A stretch of 57,690 nt of DNA from Prevotella brunnea (GTDB lineage Bacteria > Bacteroidota > Bacteroidia > Bacteroidales > Bacteroidaceae): contig NZ_SDIK01000005.1 of NCBI RefSeq assembly GCF_008016795.1, positions 1 through 57,690 of the forward strand, read 5' to 3'. The notes under the pieces were generated by a model. That model ran no database searches and was not told the DNA's origin. It saw nothing but the letters and a program-made list of their open reading frames with translations. A program made the position numbers and the translations under genes. Shown in pieces: positions 37,138-46,759 of the stretch (positions are counted from its first letter, which is position 1; every line of letters begins with the position of its first letter).

Positions 37138-37939
37138 GCGATTTGGCTTTATCAAGAATTAGTTCATTATCTTCCGTGTAGAAACCACTCAATATTAAGA
37201 AACCATCCTTATTCAAAACCGCTGCCAAACTATCCATATCGTCTAATACAATGTTTCGGTTGATATTGGCAAGGATTACATCAAAGTTTGTTTCAAACTT
37301 ATTGATAACATGCTTATTACCTTCTAAAACTTTAAGTGTAACATCGTTCTGCTTCATGTTATCAATGGTGTTCTTGACACTCCACGAATCTACATCGTAG
37401 GCACATACTTTCCTCGCTCCCAACTTTGAAGCAACTATACCCAATATACCGGTTCCACAACCACAATCCAATACACTCTTTCCTTTCAAATCCATATTAA
37501 ATAGTTGGCTAACTATCATCTGAGTAGTTTCATGCGTACCTGTTCCAAAGGCTTTGCAAGGATTAATTTCGATAATCAGTGGATGAGAATTGTCGTTTAA
37601 GGCTGATTTCTTAGCTTGTAGTACATCTTTAGTATTACAAATCAAACATTTATGCTCTATAATAATTGGTTTGAAATTATTTTGTTCCCATTCTTCATTC
37701 CAGTTCCTGTCCTCAACTTTTGAAGTGGTGAAAGAAATTTTTGTATTAGGTAGGGGAAAATCGGCTAACGCTTTATTTAATATCAATTCATCAAAGTTTT
37801 CTTCTTGACAATAGGCAATTACTGCACCATTATTCTCTATGAAAGATTCACAGCCGGTTTCTCCTGCGATTGCCGTTAATAAATCGCGAGCGGTGGAGGA
37901 ATCTGGCGATAAATAAAATTTTATTTCTATATAGTTCAT
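37070..37939 (-). CDS. prmA: Ribosomal protein L11 methyltransferase
   Basis: A SAM-dependent methyltransferase that trimethylates ribosomal protein L11. The SAM-binding motif I is VLDCGCGTGILGIVASKLGA. The preceding substrate-loop motif is INPCKAFGTGTHETTQM, and the NI motif is in VILANINRNIVLDD. I chose the ATG at 37939 (MNYIEIKFYL, 289 residues) and not one 84 nt upstream. A TAAATTTG box at 37963-37970 lies 23 nt before the chosen start and within the longer form. The 3' end overlaps the GH25 gene tail to tail by 68 bp. Confidence 0.93.
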   Translation of the reverse strand: MNYIEIKFYLSPDSSTARDLLTAIAGETGCESFIENNGAVIAYCQEENFDELILNKALADFPLPNTKISFTTSKVEDRNWNEEWEQNNFKPIIIEHKCLICNTKDVLQAKKSALNDNSHPLIIEINPCKAFGTGTHETTQMIVSQLFNMDLKGKSVLDCGCGTGILGIVASKLGARKVCAYDVDSWSVKNTIDNMKQNDVTLKVLEGNKHVINKFETNFDVILANINRNIVLDDMDSLAAVLNKDGFLILSGFYTEDNELILDKAKSLNLRLCLQKEEHRWCCLVLQPA

Positions 37940-37962
37940 TACATTGTATTGAAAAGTCAATG

Positions 37963-38020
37963 CAAATTTACAAAAAATAGGGAAAAACCTATCTTTTATT
38001 AGGGAAATTCCGTATATTTG
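37963..38020. promoter_or_regulatory. Divergent -7 boxes between prmA and the W/Y/G-rich protein gene
   Basis: Reverse-strand TAAATTTG (37963-37970) faces prmA, and forward-strand TATATTTG (38013-38020) lies about 80 nt before the next forward gene. Both match the -7 consensus; -33 elements are unclear. Confidence 0.45.
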
Positions 38021-38100
38021 CACTAAAAGTTAATGTATTTTTGTGTCAAATAAATTAGGTAATACCAATATTGAATTTAACAAGAAATAAAAATAAGGAT

Positions 38101-39048
38101 ATGGCAATGAAAAAAATTTTTATTTTATCAATCCTAACACTTGTAATGCCATTGGCTACATGGGCACAGGACGACTTATACTTTGTACCTGCTAAGGATA
38201 AATCCGATTTTCAGCACTCTATCGTGAAGACAGAACCCTCCACTTATTATGCCGGAATTAATAAGTCGGACGCAGACTACAACCGTAGAGGACATTTTCA
38301 TAGTTCATATCAGAAAATAGGCAAGGACTCTCTTGGGAATGACATTGTTTTGTTTGACATGAACGATGCTAAACGAGACACTATTTATCAGGTAGAACGG
38401 CTTTTCGATAATGGTGAAAGCGATTTTGCTTATAGCCAACAAATGAATCGCTTCGATGATGGTTGGGATTATTACCCATGGAGGTATAGAGGTTCATTCT
38501 ATTATGACACATGGTGGGGTTGGAATCCTTGGTATGATGATTACTACTATGGACCATGGAATGATTACGGATGGTATCGCTATTATGGATGGTATTCTCC
38601 TTGGAGATATGGTTATTACCGCTGGGGATGGCCCTATTATTCTTATGGATGGTATCCTTATTCGTACGGATGGTGGACACCCCGATATTATGGAAGAGTA
38701 TATGGTCATACCGGTACGGCGAACCATTGGGCAAATGGGCGAGTTTTTAACAGAAGTACGACAGGTTATCGTGGCAATATAAATAGAAACGATAATGGAA
38801 GAGTTACTTTTGGAAACACGACAGTTCGTTCAAATCGATTTGGAGGTACGAGAAATGATGGCAACGTGAGGTTTAATGGTTCGAGAAATAATAACTCTCT
38901 CAACAACAACAGACAATTCACTCCAAATCGTAACAACAGCTTTGGCAATGGAACTCGCTCGTCAATTGGCGGCGGTAACTTTGGTGGATCGAGAGGCGGC
39001 GGAAGCGGAACTCGAACTGGAGGTGGACGTTTTGGCGGACGTCGATAA
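38101..39048 (+). CDS. Exported Trp/Tyr/Gly-rich protein with Asn/Arg/Gly-rich tail
   Basis: A secreted or surface protein of unknown function. Starting at MAMKKIFILSIL, a signal peptide ends near LATWAQ. A normal-composition region of about 90 residues follows. Then comes an extreme low-complexity block near residues 120-195 with dozens of Trp, Tyr and Gly (YYPWRYRG, WGWNPWYDDYYYGPW and similar). The last 100 residues are rich in Asn, Arg and Gly and end in RGG/GGR repeats (GGGRFGGRR). An upstream ATG at 38071 would put ten polar residues before the signal peptide and is less likely. I recognise no domain. It lies 37 bp upstream of the FadL-type gene, so the two are probably one operon. Confidence 0.8.
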   Translation: MAMKKIFILSILTLVMPLATWAQDDLYFVPAKDKSDFQHSIVKTEPSTYYAGINKSDADYNRRGHFHSSYQKIGKDSLGNDIVLFDMNDAKRDTIYQVERLFDNGESDFAYSQQMNRFDDGWDYYPWRYRGSFYYDTWWGWNPWYDDYYYGPWNDYGWYRYYGWYSPWRYGYYRWGWPYYSYGWYPYSYGWWTPRYYGRVYGHTGTANHWANGRVFNRSTTGYRGNINRNDNGRVTFGNTTVRSNRFGGTRNDGNVRFNGSRNNNSLNNNRQFTPNRNNSFGNGTRSSIGGGNFGGSRGGGSGTRTGGGRFGGRR

Positions 39049-39085
39049 AACGGAAAAATAACACTTTAATAATGAATTACAACTG

Positions 39086-40699
39086 ATGAATATGAGAATA
39101 CAACATTTTTTGCTGGCAGCCTCTTTGGTTTCATTGCCGGCAATAGCACAAGAAACTTATGAGAATGCCCGTATTTCAGGCGAAGATCTTAATGGAACGG
39201 CGCGTTATGTTGGAATGGGTGGTGCATTAGAAGCTTTAGGAGCTGATATTTCCACAATGGGATCAAATCCGGCGGGTATCGGATTGTTTCGCCATAGTAA
39301 CGCCAGTATCAGTGGTGGACTGATAATACAAGGAAAGGGTAATGAGTTCGCGAATGGGAATAAAACAAATGCAAGTTTCGATCAGGCTGGTTTTGTGTAC
39401 TCCACTCGCACGAGAAAAGATTCTTACTTAAATTTTGGTTTCAATTATCATAAAGGTAAAAATTTCAATTTCATTCTTAATGCCGCCAACAGTCTTAATG
39501 GAAGTTCACAGAACAGACAGTCTTATCTGAAAGGATTGATAGGAAACGAAGCAAGTGGCGGTTTCTCGGTTGGACAAAATAAACAAGGAGAATATTTCGG
39601 ATATGTCGATGATAAAAGTACATATACGGCTTTGACCTATAGCACGGTAGATTATCTCTATTGGAACACGATGATTCCGGATGCTAAAGATGGAAAGTTT
39701 TATACTTATGATGCCGATGCTTATCAATTTGACAGAAGTAATACCGGATACATATCCAACTACGATTTCAACATCAGTGGAAATATACATGACAAGGTCT
39801 TCCTTGGAATAACATTTGGCGTTAAGGATGTGCATTACAAGGGGTACAGCGAATACCACGAATTGTTATCTAACGGAGGGGGAAGTGTAACTTTAGCCGA
39901 TAATAGACGAATTACAGGTAGTGGCTTTGATGTAACTGCCGGAATTATAGTTCGTCCAATGCAAAATTCTCCATTTCGTATTGGTGTCTATGTAAAAACC
40001 CCAACTTGGTTCGATTTAACTACGGAAAATTATACGAATATCGCAAATAATTCCACCGAGGGAGGAACATATGACAAAGGCTCTATTACAAACTCCTATG
40101 ACTTTAAGATATGGACACCATGGAAGTTTGGTGTTTCTCTCGGACATACCATTGATAACTATTTTGCTTTTGGACTAACTTATGAATATGAGGATTATAG
40201 TGCGATAAATACGAGAATAAACGACGACTCTTATATTGACTATTACTATGGTGATTTATATCAATCCACTTCAGCAGACCAATTTATGAATAACCACACT
40301 GAAAAAGCCCTTAAAGGGGTCAGCACTCTTAAGTTGGGAGCAGAGGTTAAACCAATAGACAACTTAGCTGTTCGTTTTGGTTACAATTATGTGGGTCCAA
40401 AATATTCGTCTTCAGCTCAAAAAGATTCCGGTTTGATGTCGTATGGAAGTAGTTATGCTTCTGCAACAGACTTTACCAATTGGAAATCAACGAATCGTTT
40501 TACTATAGGACTTGGCTATATAGTTGATAAGTTCAGTGTTGATTTAGCTTACCAATATAGCACTCAAAAGGGCGAGTTCTATCCATTCTCGGCGATGTCT
40601 GTAAATGATGGCGGGCAAACCTATGCGAATGTGCCAACAATGACCAAGGTGCAAAATGACAGAAGTCAATTGCTCATGACAGTAGGCTATCATTTCTAA
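39086..40699 (+). CDS. OmpP1/FadL/TodX-type outer-membrane transporter
   Basis: A predicted 14-strand beta-barrel for hydrophobic substrate uptake. A signal peptide ends near LPAIAQ. The FadL-like N-terminal hatch region is GTARYVGMGGALEALGADISTMGSNPAGIGLFRHSNASISGG. Alternating amphipathic strands run to a C-terminal Phe (LMTVGYHF), as required for barrel assembly. The length of 537 residues is typical of Bacteroidetes members. It is downstream of the Trp/Tyr/Gly-rich gene and is followed by a strong terminator. The substrate cannot be deduced. Confidence 0.87.
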   Translation: MNMRIQHFLLAASLVSLPAIAQETYENARISGEDLNGTARYVGMGGALEALGADISTMGSNPAGIGLFRHSNASISGGLIIQGKGNEFANGNKTNASFDQAGFVYSTRTRKDSYLNFGFNYHKGKNFNFILNAANSLNGSSQNRQSYLKGLIGNEASGGFSVGQNKQGEYFGYVDDKSTYTALTYSTVDYLYWNTMIPDAKDGKFYTYDADAYQFDRSNTGYISNYDFNISGNIHDKVFLGITFGVKDVHYKGYSEYHELLSNGGGSVTLADNRRITGSGFDVTAGIIVRPMQNSPFRIGVYVKTPTWFDLTTENYTNIANNSTEGGTYDKGSITNSYDFKIWTPWKFGVSLGHTIDNYFAFGLTYEYEDYSAINTRINDDSYIDYYYGDLYQSTSADQFMNNHTEKALKGVSTLKLGAEVKPIDNLAVRFGYNYVGPKYSSSAQKDSGLMSYGSSYASATDFTNWKSTNRFTIGLGYIVDKFSVDLAYQYSTQKGEFYPFSAMSVNDGGQTYANVPTMTKVQNDRSQLLMTVGYHF

Positions 40700-40736
40700 A
40701 CAGCGGAAAAGATTAGGAATAAAAAATATATCAAGT

Positions 40737-40789
40737 GTAAGCTACAAAACAACCGTGTATCAAGTATGTTTTGTAGCTTACATTTTTTT
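40737..40789 (+). terminator. Strong rho-independent terminator downstream of the FadL-type gene
   Basis: A perfect 15-bp stem (arms 40737-40751 and 40767-40781) with a 15-nt loop is followed by seven T residues. It is the clearest intrinsic terminator in the window. Confidence 0.92.
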
Positions 40790-40994
40790 AGTAGGGATAT
40801 TTTGTAAATTTCCAACTAATTGTTTGTCAGTGTGATATGTTATTTATACCCTTACACACAGGGAATTATATGAATTTTCCTAAATAATTTTATTAGCCCG
40901 CACTCAAGGTTGCATTAAACCCAAATTGGTCATTAAGATTTCTCAGTGTTGTATGCCAGTGAGAAAACTTTTTATCTTTTCCCAATGGCGTCCT
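40790..40994. other. Non-coding stretch between terminator and element C
   Basis: No gene recognised. Near 40910 the reverse strand carries TGCAACCTTGAGTG, resembling TGCAACCTTGCGTG near 28165 beyond element B, which hints that the repeat element once extended this far. Confidence 0.35.
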
Positions 40995-41161
40995 AATCAC
41001 CACGAAATTATATTACAAAAACCGTTTCAGGAACACGCTTCATAATCTATTGATAATCAAGACGATATTGATTGCAGTTTAAAAGCTTGGCTTTTGTACT
41101 CCAATTCATGACCTTTTGCATTGTAAAAACTTACCTTTTGGAAAGCAAAAGCTAAGCTTTG
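40995..41161 (-). repeat. Element C: four 22-bp palindromic units plus conserved flank, inverted relative to B
   Basis: Cores lie at 41081-41095, 41103-41117, 41125-41139 and 41147-41161, exactly 22 bp apart. TTGATAATCAA is at 41050-41060, 20 bp from the array on its left, so the element reads on the reverse strand. Beyond it, 40995-41049 matches the flank of element B (shared GAAGCGTGT and TTTTGTAATATAATTTCG in the element orientation). Unit 41103 is AATTCATGACCTTTT, the reverse complement of the odd unit in B. It lies between convergent genes. Confidence 0.85.
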
Positions 41162-41546
41162 GATGGATGAATGAAGAAAATTTAGGACATTATTGAACAT
41201 TTCCCATATCGCCGGGAAGGATTTTCGCGTTTTCAATGCCCCGGCTAAATAAAGAGAATATGCTTGGCTCTCGCCTACCCTATTAGGCGCAGGTCTTGAT
41301 ATATAAAGTTCATAGCGCATGGCTTTTAGTTAGTAAATTGCAGAATAACAAACTCATATAATTGAATATTTCTAATGACAGTATAACTAAAATAGTTTCT
41401 AATTTCTTTGGACGGTAGCGGAAAGCAGCTTAGCCCTTATTAAATCACAAAGAAGAAGAGAAAAGAAAGTTGGCACAGTGGAGAAAACATTCACCCGAGG
41501 GAGCGATTATCTGAATAAACAGACCTACCGGCATGTATCCATACCA
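41162..41546. other. Non-coding stretch between element C and ccsBA
   Basis: A reverse-strand reading of 87 codons (41057-41320) covers this area, but its second half is just translated repeat units, so it is not called as a gene. No terminator for ccsBA and no other structure was recognised. Confidence 0.4.
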
Positions 41547-43790
41547 CTATGCGTAGCTGTGAAGCCCTCCCAATAAGAAGTTTACGCCGAAATAAGTCAT
41601 CAATACTGTCAAAAAAGCCAGCACCAAATAGAGATGGAAGAAGATGGAACGACGAAAAGCTGGAAGAGAAGCCCTATGAAAGCTTACCGAATAAACCATC
41701 ATGGCTATCAATGCCCAAGTTTCTTTAGGATCCCAGCCCCAATAGCGTCCCCATGAAACATTAGCCCATACTGCACCGATAAATATTCCCAAGGCAAGCA
41801 GGAATACAGCCGGGTAGAGAATCAGGCGACTAAGGTCGGACAATCGATCGGCAAGCCGAACTCCATTTTCTGTATGCCACAACACCAAAGCCGTAATACC
41901 ATTGAAAAACAAAAAGGCTAACAACGAATAAGCAAACATAATGATTGCCACGTGAAAGCTCAACAATGGCGATGCCAATACAGGCATGAGTGTGGTAATC
42001 TGTGGATTATTCTCTCCCATCATTGACACCATCAGAGCCAAACCACCCATCAGAAATCCAAAAGGCATAAAGAGAGATAGGCGACGACACAGCAGCAGGG
42101 CGATGAGCAACACGCAAAAAGCCATAAACTGCATGGTTTCATAACCATTGGAGAGTGGCATATACCCACCGGAATAGCCGCGAAGAACAATCACAGTGGA
42201 CAAAAACACAGTTGCCAAGAGTAGAAGCCAGCGTCCACAATGCCGAACAAGGGAAGACATAGGATGATTGTTCAACCAGCTCCGAACCACAAGAACATAA
42301 TAAACCACTCCGAGCAAAACAAGGAACACCGCCAACGGCAGGGAGTATTGTAAGGAATTATAGAGTTGTTCGGCTCTAAAACGAGTGGCAGAAGGCAAAT
42401 ATGCACCACCCTTTTTCTGTTGATAAAGTCTTATTTTGTCGAGCACTTCATCCAAACCGGCATAATCGTTCGTTAATGCCAATTCCATGATATAGTCAGT
42501 GGAACGCTTGATAAAGAGCCACTCATCGTGTGGAAGAGTCTCCGGCAGCCGGTCGCCCTGCGCCACCCAATTCAAAGTGCCATTTGTACTGATGGGAAAC
42601 ATCCTGACAGCACTGCCCGACATCAACGAGGCTATAATATTATATTTCTCATAGGCTGCCGAGACGTCATTGGCTTCATTTCCCTTCAGCACGCCACGGT
42701 TCAACTCCTCCACCAACGATGTCAACTTGAATTGATTGGTGTCATCCATATAGTCGCGCCAAGATACATAAGTTCCTTTGGCATCCAACGCCTCTCTCAC
42801 TTTGTGCCCACTCACTTTAATCATGGATTGATTCACCCAATCAGTGGGATAGAGCATCCATCCCACGAGTACTTGAACAGCACTGTAACCCTTATAACGG
42901 TCGTGTCCGTAGAGTTTGGTGGTGAAATCTCTTGCCAACGTCTGCATGGGGCATATACGTCCATTATGATAAACATAAAGATTACCGAAACGTTCTGCTT
43001 GTGTCGTTGGCAAAGTTTTCGGAAGCGACTTGTCGTTAGCTCGCAAAGGAAGAGATAATAGCAGAGCTAACACAATCATCCAACTATTACTGTATTTCAT
43101 CACGTTACGCCACGCATGACGAAAGCCCTCTTTCGGGTGAAGGAGCAATGCAAGAATGCCACAAAGCAATAATGCATAGCCAATATAGGTAACGAAGATG
43201 CCCCAAGGATCGTGTGCCACCGAGAGATGCACCCCCTCGCGTTCCAAGTCGTAGCCACTCTGATAAAACCGATAATGCTGGTTCTGCGCTATGTGGTTCA
43301 TGGACACTTGCTGTTCGCCATCTCCATCGAAACTAACTCTGCTTACAAAATCCATAGGCGACTGTGTGCCGGGAAAATAAACAATTTCAAACTTTCGCAA
43401 CCTTACGGTAAAGGGAAGTGGCTCTCGCTTACCATCTGAGGTGGTGAAGGAAGAAACGGGTTGTCCGCGATAGAGATACATATCGCCCTGTGTCCCAAAG
43501 AAGTGGGTAAGTCCCGCACCCAAAAGAATGAAAGCAAAAGAACAATGAAATAAAAGCAGAGCCGGACGGCGCATCATGTTCCAAGCTCCAAGCATGGCTA
43601 CCAATGCCACTATCGCGAGTAGCAGCCAGAGGACAATGAAAGGCAAGGAGCCATAAAACCAATGATGAGCCGTTTCCGTATCGACTACTTTCTCCACGAA
43701 AGAGGCTGTAGTCAAGACTAAGACAATCAAGACTAACAGCCCAAAAGAAAGGTAAGTCAATGTTTTTCTTATTCGATGGTTAGAAATCAT
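41547..43790 (-). CDS. ccsBA: CcsBA-type cytochrome c haem ligase (ResB-CcsA fusion)
   Basis: A system II cytochrome c synthetase that exports haem and attaches it to CxxCH cysteines in the periplasm. The N-terminal ResB-like part has three to four membrane segments and a large periplasmic domain to about residue 480. The C-terminal CcsA part has multiple membrane helices and the haem-binding WWD-type motif WGRYWGWDPKETW near 679-691. A conserved LSNGYETMQ and flanking His residues (SFHVAIIM, SVSFHRAS) are also present. The 747-residue length fits fused CcsBA. It lies 41 bp downstream of the di-haem cytochrome gene, its likely client, in the metal-acquisition locus. Confidence 0.9.
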   Translation of the reverse strand: MISNHRIRKTLTYLSFGLLVLIVLVLTTASFVEKVVDTETAHHWFYGSLPFIVLWLLLAIVALVAMLGAWNMMRRPALLLFHCSFAFILLGAGLTHFFGTQGDMYLYRGQPVSSFTTSDGKREPLPFTVRLRKFEIVYFPGTQSPMDFVSRVSFDGDGEQQVSMNHIAQNQHYRFYQSGYDLEREGVHLSVAHDPWGIFVTYIGYALLLCGILALLLHPKEGFRHAWRNVMKYSNSWMIVLALLLSLPLRANDKSLPKTLPTTQAERFGNLYVYHNGRICPMQTLARDFTTKLYGHDRYKGYSAVQVLVGWMLYPTDWVNQSMIKVSGHKVREALDAKGTYVSWRDYMDDTNQFKLTSLVEELNRGVLKGNEANDVSAAYEKYNIIASLMSGSAVRMFPISTNGTLNWVAQGDRLPETLPHDEWLFIKRSTDYIMELALTNDYAGLDEVLDKIRLYQQKKGGAYLPSATRFRAEQLYNSLQYSLPLAVFLVLLGVVYYVLVVRSWLNNHPMSSLVRHCGRWLLLLATVFLSTVIVLRGYSGGYMPLSNGYETMQFMAFCVLLIALLLCRRLSLFMPFGFLMGGLALMVSMMGENNPQITTLMPVLASPLLSFHVAIIMFAYSLLAFLFFNGITALVLWHTENGVRLADRLSDLSRLILYPAVFLLALGIFIGAVWANVSWGRYWGWDPKETWALIAMMVYSVSFHRASLPAFRRSIFFHLYLVLAFLTVLMTYFGVNFLLGGLHSYA

Positions 43791-43831
43791 ATTATCTACG
43801 TGAATTCAACAGATGGACTGACTGACAAGTA

Positions 43832-45430
43832 TTATATGGATTCTATGAATTTCACAATGGCCTGTCGGTCTTCCTTTTTTAATTCACGGAATTTCTTAGT
43901 GGTCCAACGTGCGTGAGACACACCGCCTTCACGAGAGCAGCCATGCCACATAATAGCCTCTATGACATTACGTGCGCGAGCATCGTAAAGACGATCATCA
44001 TGTCCCGTGCAGACTTTCATCAGTCCTTTTCCCCAAAGGGGCGGTGTGCGTATCCATCCTTTTCGCACATCATTCTTCATGTACAAACGATGAGACACTA
44101 AATCAGTATAAGGCCATATCTTTTGTTTCGGATAATGTGGCAAGCGAGCATCGTTGGGAGTAAAATTAAGATCACCCGGATATTTGAACAAGTCGTTTCC
44201 TGTTATCCACATTGGACGATGGCAAGTTGCGCATCCAATCTCCGTAAAGAGCTGCTTACCTCTCTGAACAGCAGGGTCATCCAAATTGCGAGCTGCTGGA
44301 ACCGCAAGTCCGCGAAGCCAAACCATATAATTCAGGTAATCTCCATCCTTCATTTCAATGGGGTGGTCATCGCTCATAAAATAATTATAAATGTCTTTCT
44401 CAGGATTACCCGTCTTTTTCCATTCTGGATAATATTTATAAAAAACTTTTTGCACTTCAGGATCCTTGCTGGCAGTAAGCGCATACTCCTTCGTTACATT
44501 GATGCTGGTATGCCCCTTACGAGTTACATTAAAATTAGCCCAATGTTGCACATCCCATGTAAAAGTACTTAAGTCAAGGAAATGTCCAAAGCGGAAAGGA
44601 AGCTTCGTTATGGGATCGATTGCTGCCCACTGACCATTCTTAAACCGAGTTGGGTCGAGTGGGACGTGCGCCTCTTCGCGTTTCCACTGAAGCAGCAAAC
44701 TGTCGTCATCAATGGCACCAATAAGACCATTGCCAAAGAAAGGAATGGCATTTTTTAAACGTATCGTAATGTCTTTTACATCAACCGGTTTGCCATTATG
44801 TGAAGGTTTCACATAGTAACCATCCTCTGGTATTTCCACCTCCGGATAAATCAGACTATAATGCTCACCATCTGGAAAAGCATTACCCCAATCATCGACG
44901 TACTCTTTCCATGTGATTTTAACCTTTGCCGGGTCAAGATAAGATTTGAAAGGAGGCATGCCCTGAAATTTTGGACTGAAAAACGACAGCAAGTCTCCAT
45001 CAGAATTACATATCTCAAGTTCTGTGGAATTGCCCCATTGCTTGGGATCAAACCGGGTAATGCGCCAACCATGACCATAGCCACAATGACAACTCTCGCA
45101 GGAGGGACGCGAATAGAGCGGACCTCGCCCATTGAACGGACGAGTGCTGGAGTTGTACGGACGTTCAAAGAAGTACTCACCCATCTTAAATTGATACTCT
45201 AATCCGGCTTCCTCTATGGCAGGAGTCGGATCTTCGTATGCACTGGCAGTCGCATTGAAAGTTGTGCCGAGTTTTCCACCGGCATACCACTCGTCTGCCA
45301 ACTCTGTTTTTTCACCCGGATTGGGTTTAGGCAAATTCACATCATCATGACATGCGGCAAGACTACCCCACATCATTGTCATGGTGATCAAAAAGAGAAA
45401 CGATGTACTCTTCTTCATTCTTTTTTTCAT
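43832..45430 (-). CDS. Di-haem c-type lipoprotein, COG3488/DUF1111-like oxidoreductase
   Basis: A periplasmic-facing or surface lipoprotein carrying two covalent haems. The lipobox LAAC gives Cys27. Haem-binding CxxCH motifs are CESCH near 111-115 and CATCH near 400. The di-haem oxidoreductase family (COG3488, sometimes called thiol oxidoreductase) is frequently next to imelysin genes in iron-uptake loci. A second start five codons in is possible (MKKSTS). It lies about 100 bp downstream of the imelysin gene and upstream of ccsBA, which would mature it. The redox substrate is unknown; ferric or ferrous iron is a reasonable guess from context. Confidence 0.87.
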   Translation of the reverse strand: MKKRMKKSTSFLFLITMTMMWGSLAACHDDVNLPKPNPGEKTELADEWYAGGKLGTTFNATASAYEDPTPAIEEAGLEYQFKMGEYFFERPYNSSTRPFNGRGPLYSRPSCESCHCGYGHGWRITRFDPKQWGNSTELEICNSDGDLLSFFSPKFQGMPPFKSYLDPAKVKITWKEYVDDWGNAFPDGEHYSLIYPEVEIPEDGYYVKPSHNGKPVDVKDITIRLKNAIPFFGNGLIGAIDDDSLLLQWKREEAHVPLDPTRFKNGQWAAIDPITKLPFRFGHFLDLSTFTWDVQHWANFNVTRKGHTSINVTKEYALTASKDPEVQKVFYKYYPEWKKTGNPEKDIYNYFMSDDHPIEMKDGDYLNYMVWLRGLAVPAARNLDDPAVQRGKQLFTEIGCATCHRPMWITGNDLFKYPGDLNFTPNDARLPHYPKQKIWPYTDLVSHRLYMKNDVRKGWIRTPPLWGKGLMKVCTGHDDRLYDARARNVIEAIMWHGCSREGGVSHARWTTKKFRELKKEDRQAIVKFIESI

Positions 45431-45528
45431 AGCTATACTTTTTTAAAGGTGGGTCATCATCATGATATGAACAACCCACCTGATAAATTCAACCTATTGA
45501 GTGAAGAGTTCTTAGAAACCTCATTCAC

Positions 45529-46719
45529 TTATTTTTCCAGTGCGCTCTTGAGTTTACTGAGCGTCTCATCTAAAGCTTTACAAGCATCCATGGCTTTCTC
45601 GCAGCTGGCATCCTTATAATTTTCAACAAAAGGAGCTTTCATGCCCTTGATGGCATCCTTTGCTTCCTTGATGGCATTCACCACTTCCATATCCATAGCC
45701 TTGTTATTCTTAGCCATATAGTTGTGCATGGAAGCTTTGCCACGCTTGCCCTCAATACCGCCATAGTAAACATTTTCTACGGAAATAATATTGTTATGGA
45801 AATCCTCGATCGACATCCTGCTATATGGAGACTCAATATAGGATATATCTTGACCGGTATGTGCGGAGCCTATTTTTGAAGTACCCACCTCATCGCAAAT
45901 ATCGTTGCATCCTGACACGATGGATTGTAGAGCGTTTACCCAAGACCTATAGATAGAACCGGGTTTGCCTGCCATGAGGATATTCTCTCCATACGACAAA
46001 TCTTTTCCCCCTACGGTAACAGACAGTTCTACATCTTCTATGATGTGTCTCACCAAATCTGCATCGAGCTTTGACGCATATTCCTTACCTGCCCATGAGG
46101 TCAAGAGTTGCCAGCAGCTGTTTCGCAAATCGCCTGCAACGGCAATAGCATAAACCAAATACTTATCTTCTATAGAACCTGCGATACGAGGCTTCCCCTC
46201 ATCAAATAGTATGTATTCCACACCATGATAACCCAATAATTCCTGACCGAGTTTCGTGCGTGCAGCGATATCAAAGTCTTCGCCATTGAGATCCTCGATA
46301 TTCGTTGCGGTAGCAAGATATTTTTGCAAAGCCGGAAGGTCGAGAGGCCATGAGTCGATATGCGGATCAATACCAAAATCAGAAGCTGCACCAAAAAGGA
46401 AAGCCTCACTGCGTTCCCACCATTGACGTGAGAGGAGAAAATCCTCACAAGCTTTGTTGAGATTGTCTTGTGTCGGATTTTTCCGATAGGTTTTCAGATC
46501 TTCCACTAAGGCGGAAGCCTTCAGCGCCATTTGCTCATAAGTGGGAACCACTGTATTATTCACGAAGGCATCAGCAATTTCATTATAAGCCTTATCGCGC
46601 TCTTCCGACTGCGACAACGGTTTATCTTCATTTTCATCGCTACAAGAGACAAATGTTGTTGAAAGAGATAACGCAAGAAATGCCAAGAAAGCATAATTAA
46701 AAACTTTTTTCATTCTCAT
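45529..46719 (-). CDS. Imelysin-family (M75/IrpA-like) lipoprotein
   Basis: A periplasmic or surface lipoprotein of the imelysin family, implicated in iron uptake. The lipobox FVSC gives Cys26. The signature GxHxxE motif is GYHGVEY near 168. The all-helical body carries WWERSEAFLFGAASDFGIDPHIDSWPLD, typical of imelysins. The length of 396 residues is normal. It is the second gene of the locus, 40 bp downstream of the porin-like gene, and followed by the di-haem lipoprotein and ccsBA. Confidence 0.9.
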   Translation of the reverse strand: MRMKKVFNYAFLAFLALSLSTTFVSCSDENEDKPLSQSEERDKAYNEIADAFVNNTVVPTYEQMALKASALVEDLKTYRKNPTQDNLNKACEDFLLSRQWWERSEAFLFGAASDFGIDPHIDSWPLDLPALQKYLATATNIEDLNGEDFDIAARTKLGQELLGYHGVEYILFDEGKPRIAGSIEDKYLVYAIAVAGDLRNSCWQLLTSWAGKEYASKLDADLVRHIIEDVELSVTVGGKDLSYGENILMAGKPGSIYRSWVNALQSIVSGCNDICDEVGTSKIGSAHTGQDISYIESPYSRMSIEDFHNNIISVENVYYGGIEGKRGKASMHNYMAKNNKAMDMEVVNAIKEAKDAIKGMKAPFVENYKDASCEKAMDACKALDETLSKLKSALEK

Positions 46720-46759
46720 TTTTATTTATTATGTATAAATGGTTAGTTAAAGATATATC

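Noticed and set aside
38381..38782. Several open readings within the Trp/Tyr/Gly-rich gene
   Set aside because: They are frame shadows created by the low-complexity sequence.
41057..41320. Reverse-strand open reading of 87 codons in the gap before ccsBA
   Set aside because: It overlaps repeat element C, and its second half is translated palindromic units; no ribosome site or family resemblance supports it.
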